Shown here: positions 5,221-9,012 of the stretch, in pieces
Numbering within the stretch: position 1 is the first letter of the stretch
Layout: the number at the start of each line of letters is the position of its first letter
NCBI GenBank assembly: GCA_003554005.1
Contig: PWEU01000340.1
Location: forward strand, 1-9,012
Length of the DNA stretch: 9,012 bases
Source: Nitriliruptoraceae bacterium
GTDB taxonomy: Bacteria; Actinomycetota; Nitriliruptoria; Nitriliruptorales; Nitriliruptoraceae
Direction: 5' to 3'
Translations under genes and position numbers: made by a program
Notes under the pieces: model-generated
Seen by the model: the letters and a program-made list of their open reading frames with translations, nothing else
Databases searched by the model: none
Told to the model about the DNA's origin: nothing

Positions 5221-6600
5221 CTAGTGAGCGACGCCGAGGTGGATGCGCGGCAGGCGGGTGGTCAGGGAGGTGACGATCTCGTAGGTCACCGTGTCGGCAG
5301 CCTCGGCCCACTCCTCGGCGCGCACCTGCAGCGGGGGGGATGCGGTCGGTGTGCCGTCGGCCGCTGCCGCCTCCGCGCCGGGGGCCTGGTCGGTCTCCGG
5401 GTCGGTCCCCGGCCTCGGCCTCGGCTGCGCTCCGGGCGGCAGCTCTTGCGGCGCTCCGGGCGGCGGTCCTGGCGGCGGCCATTGCGACGGTCCTGACGGC
5501 GGCCCTGGCGGCGGACCTTGCGGCGGTCCCGACGCGGGCGCGCGGCTCGCGGCACCGAGCAGCACCACCTCGTCGCCGACCACCGGCTCCTCATCGCCAC
5601 ACCACACCATCAACTGGTCCATCGTGATCGCGCCGACCACGGGCCGACGACGACCGCCCAGGAGGACCTGGATGCGGTTGGTGAGGCGACGGGGGACCCC
5701 GTCGGCGTAGCCGATCGGCACCGTCGCCACCCACCCGGCCTCCGGGGCCCGCCACCGGTGCCCGTAGGACACCGGCGTGTGCGCCGCGACGTGCTTGGCG
5801 AAGGACACCTCGGAGACCAGCCGCAGCGCCGGACACAACCCGTGCTCGGCCGCGTCCCCCTCGCTGGAGGGCGACAGCCCGTACACACCGATACCCGGCC
5901 GGACGAGGACATGGTGGGACCCGGGATGCAGCAGGCCCCCCGCGGTGTTGGCCGCGTGCGTCAGCCTCGCGTGGAGCCCGACCCGAGCCGCCTGGGCGAT
6001 GGCCCGGTCGAAGGCGGCCAGCTGCTGCGAGGTGGTGTCCACCGGGGGTTCATCGGCACGGGCGAGGTGGGTGCACAGCCCCTCGAGCTCCACACCCGGA
6101 GCGGTTGCCACCTGCTCGAACCGTGCCTGCCAGTGCTCCGGCGGGACGCCTACCCGCGCCATACCAGTGTCGACCTTCAGGTGCACGAGGACAGGCCGGC
6201 CCCGGCCCTGGCCCTGAGCGTCGAGCGCGGCGATGAAGGGCTCGCGGTACACGGTGGGCGTCAGGTCGGCGGCGAGAAGGTCGGCGATCGCGGCCACCGG
6301 TGGCTCGGACAGCAGGAGGATGCGCGCGTCGATCCCGGCGTCGCGCAGCTGCAGCCCCTCCTCCGCCAGGGCGACCGCCAGCCAGGTGGCCCCGGCCTCC
6401 ACGGCGGCTCGCGCGACGGCCTCGGCGCCGTGACCGTAGGCGTCGGCCTTCACCACGGCGCAGATCTCGGCACCGCCGGCCAGGGCCGCGAGCCGGCCCA
6501 CGTTGTGCCGGATCGCGTCAAGGTCGACCTCGATGCGGGTCGGTCGCAGGCCGGCGGCGACGGCTGTGGTGCGGCTGTCGGTGGCGTGGACGGCGGTCAT
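5221..6600 (-). CDS. alr: Alanine racemase with a proline-rich insertion
   Basis: Alr is the PLP-dependent enzyme that interconverts L- and D-alanine in the cytoplasm to supply peptidoglycan precursors. The 459-residue protein has the PLP lysine in VVKADAYGHG (Lys51), the barrel segments HLKVDTGMARVG (140-151) and VRPGIGVYGL (233-242), and the second catalytic base Tyr279 in PVSYGHRW. It then has the C-terminal beta-domain motifs IPIGYADG-like VPIGYADG (294-301) and GAITMDQL (323-330). Typical Alr is about 370-390 residues. The excess is a Pro/Gly/Ala-rich segment at about 351-424, placed between GDEVVLLG and the AEEWA...TVTYEIVTSL block of the beta domain. The ends of the protein are normal, so the enzyme is probably active. 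The ATG at 6598-6600 has GGAGGAG just upstream and overlaps the nnr stop as ATGA, indicating coupling to nnr. Confidence 0.95.
   Translation of the reverse strand: MTAVHATDSRTTAVAAGLRPTRIEVDLDAIRHNVGRLAALAGGAEICAVVKADAYGHGAEAVARAAVEAGATWLAVALAEEGLQLRDAGIDARILLLSEPPVAAIADLLAADLTPTVYREPFIAALDAQGQGRGRPVLVHLKVDTGMARVGVPPEHWQARFEQVATAPGVELEGLCTHLARADEPPVDTTSQQLAAFDRAIAQAARVGLHARLTHAANTAGGLLHPGSHHVLVRPGIGVYGLSPSSEGDAAEHGLCPALRLVSEVSFAKHVAAHTPVSYGHRWRAPEAGWVATVPIGYADGVPRRLTNRIQVLLGGRRRPVVGAITMDQLMVWCGDEEPVVGDEVVLLGAASRAPASGPPQGPPPGPPSGPSQWPPPGPPPGAPQELPPGAQPRPRPGTDPETDQAPGAEAAAADGTPTASPPLQVRAEEWAEAADTVTYEIVTSLTTRLPRIHLGVAH
5434..5529 (-). repeat. Degenerate 12-bp coding repeat (8 units) inside alr
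   Basis: Residues 358-389 of Alr read as successive tetrapeptides GPPQ, GPPP, GPPS, GPSQ, WPPP, GPPP, GAPQ, ELPP. The DNA follows a 12-bp period close to GGNCCGCCGCCA on the minus strand, with several substitutions per unit. It makes up the core of the longer insertion at about 5329-5550. The period equals that of the tsaB-tail repeat, but these copies have diverged more and so look older. Confidence 0.8.
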
Positions 6601-8333
6601 CGCTCCTCCTCCCGCCGTGCCCACCCCTCCCAGGGCAGGGCCCCCCAGGCGGCGGCACGCTGGACGGCGGCTGGACCGCCATCGAACGTGGCCGGCCCGC
6701 CATCGAACGTGGCCGGCCCCCCACCGGACACCGCCAGGCCGCCCCCGGACACCTCGGCGTCGCCCACCCCCGAACCCCGCCGCAGACCGCCGAGCACCTG
6801 CGGCAGCGCGATCAGCAGATCCGTGGCCGTAGCCCGACCGGCCCGGTCCCGCCCGGCCCGCAGCCCGGCCGCAGCGTGCCACCAGACGGCACGTGCGACC
6901 GCCAGAGGGAGGTCGTCGGCGGCAGCGATCGCCGTCGCGATGATGCCCGTCAGCACATCCCCGGTCCCACCCGAGCCCAGCTCGGGACCGCCGATCGGGG
7001 TCACCCATACCCGCCCGTCGGGGGCCGCGACGAGCGTGCCCGGCCCCTTCGCCACGATGGTCGCACGCAACCGCTGAGCGAGCTCCGGTACGCGCTCCAC
7101 CCGGCGGGCGAAGGCGTCGTGACCGTCGCTGCCCCCACCGATGCGGGCCAGCTCCCGCTCGTGGGGCGTGAGCACCAAGGCACCGAGGTGGTCGGCGAGG
7201 GACCCCGGGTCGTCCCGGTGCACGTTGAGCGCGTCCGCGTCGAGCACGAGCCGTGCCGCGCGGTGGCGGAGCACGGCGACCAGTGCGGCGACGCCGGCAC
7301 CCGTTCCGAGTCCCGGCCCAGCCAGCACCGCCCCCGCCCCGGTCGGTAGCGGTGGCAGCGCGTGGACGGCGTCGTCGTGCACGCCCCCGTCGACCGTCTC
7401 CGGCAAGCCCCGCACCATCACCCCCGCGTCGACCCGGGCCGCCACCTCGCCGCGGACCCGCTCGGGTGTCGCGACGGTGACCAGGCCAGCCCCCGACCGC
7501 AGCGCCCCCTCGGCAGCCAACGCCGCAGCCCCGGTCGTCCCCGCCGCCCCGGCCACGGCCAGCACCACGCCCCGGGCGCGCTTGTCCGCGGCCGCCGGCA
7601 GCCCCTCCGGCGCCGCTGCCTGCGGGGTCAGGGCGGACCACCTCGCCGTCAACCGGGCGTGGCGGTCGTAGGTCGGGCCGAGCGACCCGAGCAGCAGCCG
7701 CCCGGTGTGCTCCGCCGCCGGGTGCAGCAGCAACCCCCGCTTGACGGCCCCAAAGGTCACGGTCACGTCGGCGATCACGGCCGTCGGCGCGGCGCTGCCG
7801 TCGTCGGCGGACACCCCGCTCGGCAGATCGCAGGCGACGACCACGGTCCCGAGCCAGTGGGCTCGACGGAGGGCCTCGGCAGCCTCCCCCGCCGCGCCCC
7901 GAGGCGCACCGCTCGACCCGGTGCCGAGGAGGCAGTCCACCGCCACGTCCGCGTCCACCAGCAGTTCGTCGAGGTGGTCGGTGCCCACGACGGTGCGGCC
8001 CCCCGCGTCGATCCAGGCGGCGCGGTTGGCGGCGGCCTCCTCGGAGGCGGGGGTGTCCACCCCGTCCACGGCGACGACCGTGCAGTGAGCGCCGTACTCA
8101 CGGACGAGGCGGCGCGCCGCCGCCCAGCCGTCTCCGCCGTTGTTGCCCTTGCCGACCAGCAGCGCCACGCGGCGACCGCTGGCACGCCCACCGGCCGCCG
8201 CCACGACACCCCGGGCCAGGGGCCCGGCCGCGCGCTCCATCAGACCGGCCCAGGTGTCACCGGCCGCGACCGCCGCCTCGTCACCAGCCCGTGCCTGGTC
8301 GGCGTCGAGCAGGGGGATGGCGGCGCTCGGCAT
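6597..8333 (-). CDS. nnr: Bifunctional NAD(P)H-hydrate epimerase / ADP-dependent dehydratase
   Basis: Nnr repairs hydrated NADH and NADPH. The N-terminal YjeF_N domain interconverts R and S hydrates, and the C-terminal ribokinase-like domain dehydrates the S form using ADP. In the 578 residues the epimerase domain shows GKGNNGGDGW (61-70), DCLLGTG (133-139) and DLPSGVSADDG (169-179). The dehydratase domain shows AGAAGTTGAAALAA (261-274), LAGPGLGTG (337-345), LTPHERELARI (388-398), KGPGTLV (429-435) and the nucleotide-binding GSGGTGDVLTG (453-463). The fold ends near ATDLLIALPQVLGGL (503-517). The remaining 60 or so residues are a low-complexity tail containing heptapeptide repeats. The ATG at 8331-8333 has GAGG 8 nt upstream and precedes the family's IPLLDADQAR start. 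The stop overlaps alr (ATGA). The gene is probably first in its operon, facing the divergent HIT gene. Confidence 0.94.
   Translation of the reverse strand: MPSAAIPLLDADQARAGDEAAVAAGDTWAGLMERAAGPLARGVVAAAGGRASGRRVALLVGKGNNGGDGWAAARRLVREYGAHCTVVAVDGVDTPASEEAAANRAAWIDAGGRTVVGTDHLDELLVDADVAVDCLLGTGSSGAPRGAAGEAAEALRRAHWLGTVVVACDLPSGVSADDGSAAPTAVIADVTVTFGAVKRGLLLHPAAEHTGRLLLGSLGPTYDRHARLTARWSALTPQAAAPEGLPAAADKRARGVVLAVAGAAGTTGAAALAAEGALRSGAGLVTVATPERVRGEVAARVDAGVMVRGLPETVDGGVHDDAVHALPPLPTGAGAVLAGPGLGTGAGVAALVAVLRHRAARLVLDADALNVHRDDPGSLADHLGALVLTPHERELARIGGGSDGHDAFARRVERVPELAQRLRATIVAKGPGTLVAAPDGRVWVTPIGGPELGSGGTGDVLTGIIATAIAAADDLPLAVARAVWWHAAAGLRAGRDRAGRATATDLLIALPQVLGGLRRGSGVGDAEVSGGGLAVSGGGPATFDGGPATFDGGPAAVQRAAAWGALPWEGWARREEER
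6678..6719 (-). repeat. 21-bp tandem duplication in the nnr 3' end
   Basis: Two identical 21-bp copies (6678-6698 and 6699-6719), each containing atcgaacgtggccggccc on the plus strand, encode two copies of a GGPATFD-type heptapeptide. More diverged 7-residue units flank them (AVSGGGP before, AAVQ after), so the Nnr tail is about four to five heptads. The period keeps the reading frame. Confidence 0.88.
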
Positions 8334-8378
8334 GGATGGAGCCTCGACGACGGCGACGGGGCGGATGGGCGGCAGGCT

Positions 8379-8404
8379 ACCGGTGGTGAGGCTGGCACCG
8401 GTGG
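8379..8404. promoter_or_regulatory. Direct repeat ACCGGTGG in the nnr / HIT divergent intergenic region
   Basis: ACCGGTGG occurs at 8379-8386 and again at 8397-8404, an 18-bp spacing. Each copy contains the palindrome ACCGGT. The pair sits 46-71 bp from the nnr ATG and 61-86 bp from the HIT GTG, where a shared operator could act on both genes. I see no convincing -10/-35 pair for either gene in the 131-bp gap. It could be chance in DNA of this composition. Confidence 0.25.
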
Positions 8405-8464
8405 CTGCAGAACGCTCGCGCGTCGGGCAGAGTGGGGTGCACACGCCGAACGAGAGGTGCCCGC

Positions 8465-8890
8465 GTGGCCCGTGACTGCATCTTCTGCGCGATCCTCGAT
8501 GGGGAGACCGAAGGGTCCTTCGTCGCGGCGACCGAGCGAGCCGTGGCGTTCCTGGACATCCTGCCGGTGGGGCCGGGCCACACGCTCGTCGTACCCCGGC
8601 GCCACGCGGTCGGGCTCGTCGACCTGGAGCCTGAGGATGGCGCCGAGCTCTTCCGGCTCGCGCAGCAGATCGCCGTCGCGCAGTGGGAACTCGGGCTGGC
8701 CGCTGGCGTCAACCTGTTCCTGGCCGACGGCAGCGTCGCAGGCCAGGAGATCTGGCACGCCCATCTGCACGTGATCCCCCGGCAGCCCGATGACTCGGTG
8801 ATGCTGCGGGTGGACTACGACGCGCCCCCCGACCGTGACGGGCTGGATGAGATGGCGGGGCGGCTGCGCGAAGCCCTCGAGGAGCTCTGA
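8465..8890 (+). CDS. HIT family (histidine triad) nucleotide-binding hydrolase
   Basis: HIT proteins hydrolyse nucleotide conjugates such as AMP-lysine or dinucleoside polyphosphates in the cytoplasm. The 141-residue product starts VARDCIFCAILDGE, the typical HIT opening with a CxxC pair (C5, C8) that often binds zinc. It carries GHTLVVPRRH (38-47) and ends its core with HAHLHVIPR (98-106), the histidine triad HxHxHxx. The order CIFC - F(L)DILPVGPGHTLVVP - HxHLHVIPR is diagnostic. The exact substrate cannot be read from the sequence. The start is the GTG at 8465-8467, because GAGAGG lies about 7 nt upstream and the conserved domain starts at once. An ATG at 8432 would add 11 residues that look unrelated to the family. 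It is the only plus-strand gene here and is divergent from nnr. A 20-bp repeat array follows its stop. Confidence 0.93.
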   Translation: MARDCIFCAILDGETEGSFVAATERAVAFLDILPVGPGHTLVVPRRHAVGLVDLEPEDGAELFRLAQQIAVAQWELGLAAGVNLFLADGSVAGQEIWHAHLHVIPRQPDDSVMLRVDYDAPPDRDGLDEMAGRLREALEEL

Positions 8891-8910
8891 CCGGCGGCGA
8901 TCCGGAAGCC

Positions 8911-9012
8911 CGGCGGCGGCACCGGAGGCCCGGCGGCGGCACCGGAGGCCCGGCGGCGGCACCGGAGGCCCGGCGGCGGCACCGGAGGCCCGGCGGCGGC
9001 ACCGGAGGCCCG
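8911..9012. repeat. 20-bp tandem repeat array downstream of the HIT gene (continues past the window)
   Basis: Five perfect copies of cggcggcggcaccggaggcc run from 8911 to 9010, and a sixth starts at 9011. A degenerate copy with an indel and a few substitutions fills 8891-8910, directly after the HIT stop. The period is not a multiple of three, which fits a noncoding location. There is no stem followed by a T-run, so it is not a recognisable intrinsic terminator. The array's true length and the next gene are beyond the window edge. Confidence 0.93.

Noticed and set aside
3507..5224. Plus-strand frames opposite the peptidase and hydrolase genes
   Set aside because: Low-complexity composition and complete antisense overlap with genes whose catalytic motifs are intact.
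6601..7641. Upstream in-frame extension of alr, which would make a protein of about 800 residues
   Set aside because: It overlaps nnr in another phase and has no domain, whereas the ATG at 6600 has a strong ribosome site and the conserved Alr start.
5518..8774. Plus-strand frames opposite alr and nnr, one of which reads into the HIT gene in another phase
   Set aside because: No recognisable domain. The minus-strand proteins explain the sequence fully.
8911..9012. 20-bp array considered as a CRISPR or attachment-site array
   Set aside because: The copies are directly abutting with no unique spacers, and no cas, integrase or transposase gene is nearby.

Overview
The window is a very GC-rich (about three quarters G+C by eye), densely packed stretch of bacterial chromosome. 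The codon usage, the frequent GTG starts and the gene order alr - alpha/beta hydrolase - tsaE - tsaB - rimI - tsaD point to an actinomycetote. The sequence alone does not fix the genus. I see no tRNA, rRNA, CRISPR array, integrase or insertion sequence.

Layout: nine genes lie on the minus strand and read right to left, with one divergent gene on the plus strand at the right edge. In transcription order they are: nnr, a bifunctional NAD(P)H-hydrate repair enzyme (6597-8333); alr, alanine racemase (5221-6600); a membrane-anchored alpha/beta hydrolase (3968-5095); a P1/DmpA-type Ntn peptidase (3018-3968); a divergent family-4-like uracil-DNA glycosylase (2225-2905); tsaE (1687-2178); tsaB (683-1441); a rimI remnant (339-686); and tsaD (1-323, cut by the window edge). 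The plus-strand gene is a HIT-family hydrolase (8465-8890). Stop/start overlaps at nnr/alr, hydrolase/peptidase and tsaB/rimI support co-transcription in blocks. A weak promoter candidate before the glycosylase may start a second unit carrying the t6A genes.

Functionally this is mostly housekeeping. TsaB, TsaD and TsaE make the t6A modification of ANN-decoding tRNAs. Alr supplies D-alanine for peptidoglycan. Nnr repairs damaged nicotinamide cofactors. No new multi-gene system was found.

Two things are unusual. First, short GC-rich tandem repeats have expanded at gene ends, in a protein loop and between genes: 12-bp units in the tsaB tail and inside alr, 21-bp units in the nnr tail, an 18-bp array with quadruplex potential between tsaE and tsaB, and a 20-bp array after the HIT gene. 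Second, two proteins look functionally altered. RimI has lost roughly the first half of its acetyltransferase fold. The glycosylase keeps its iron-sulfur cysteines but has lost most of its uracil-recognition signature.
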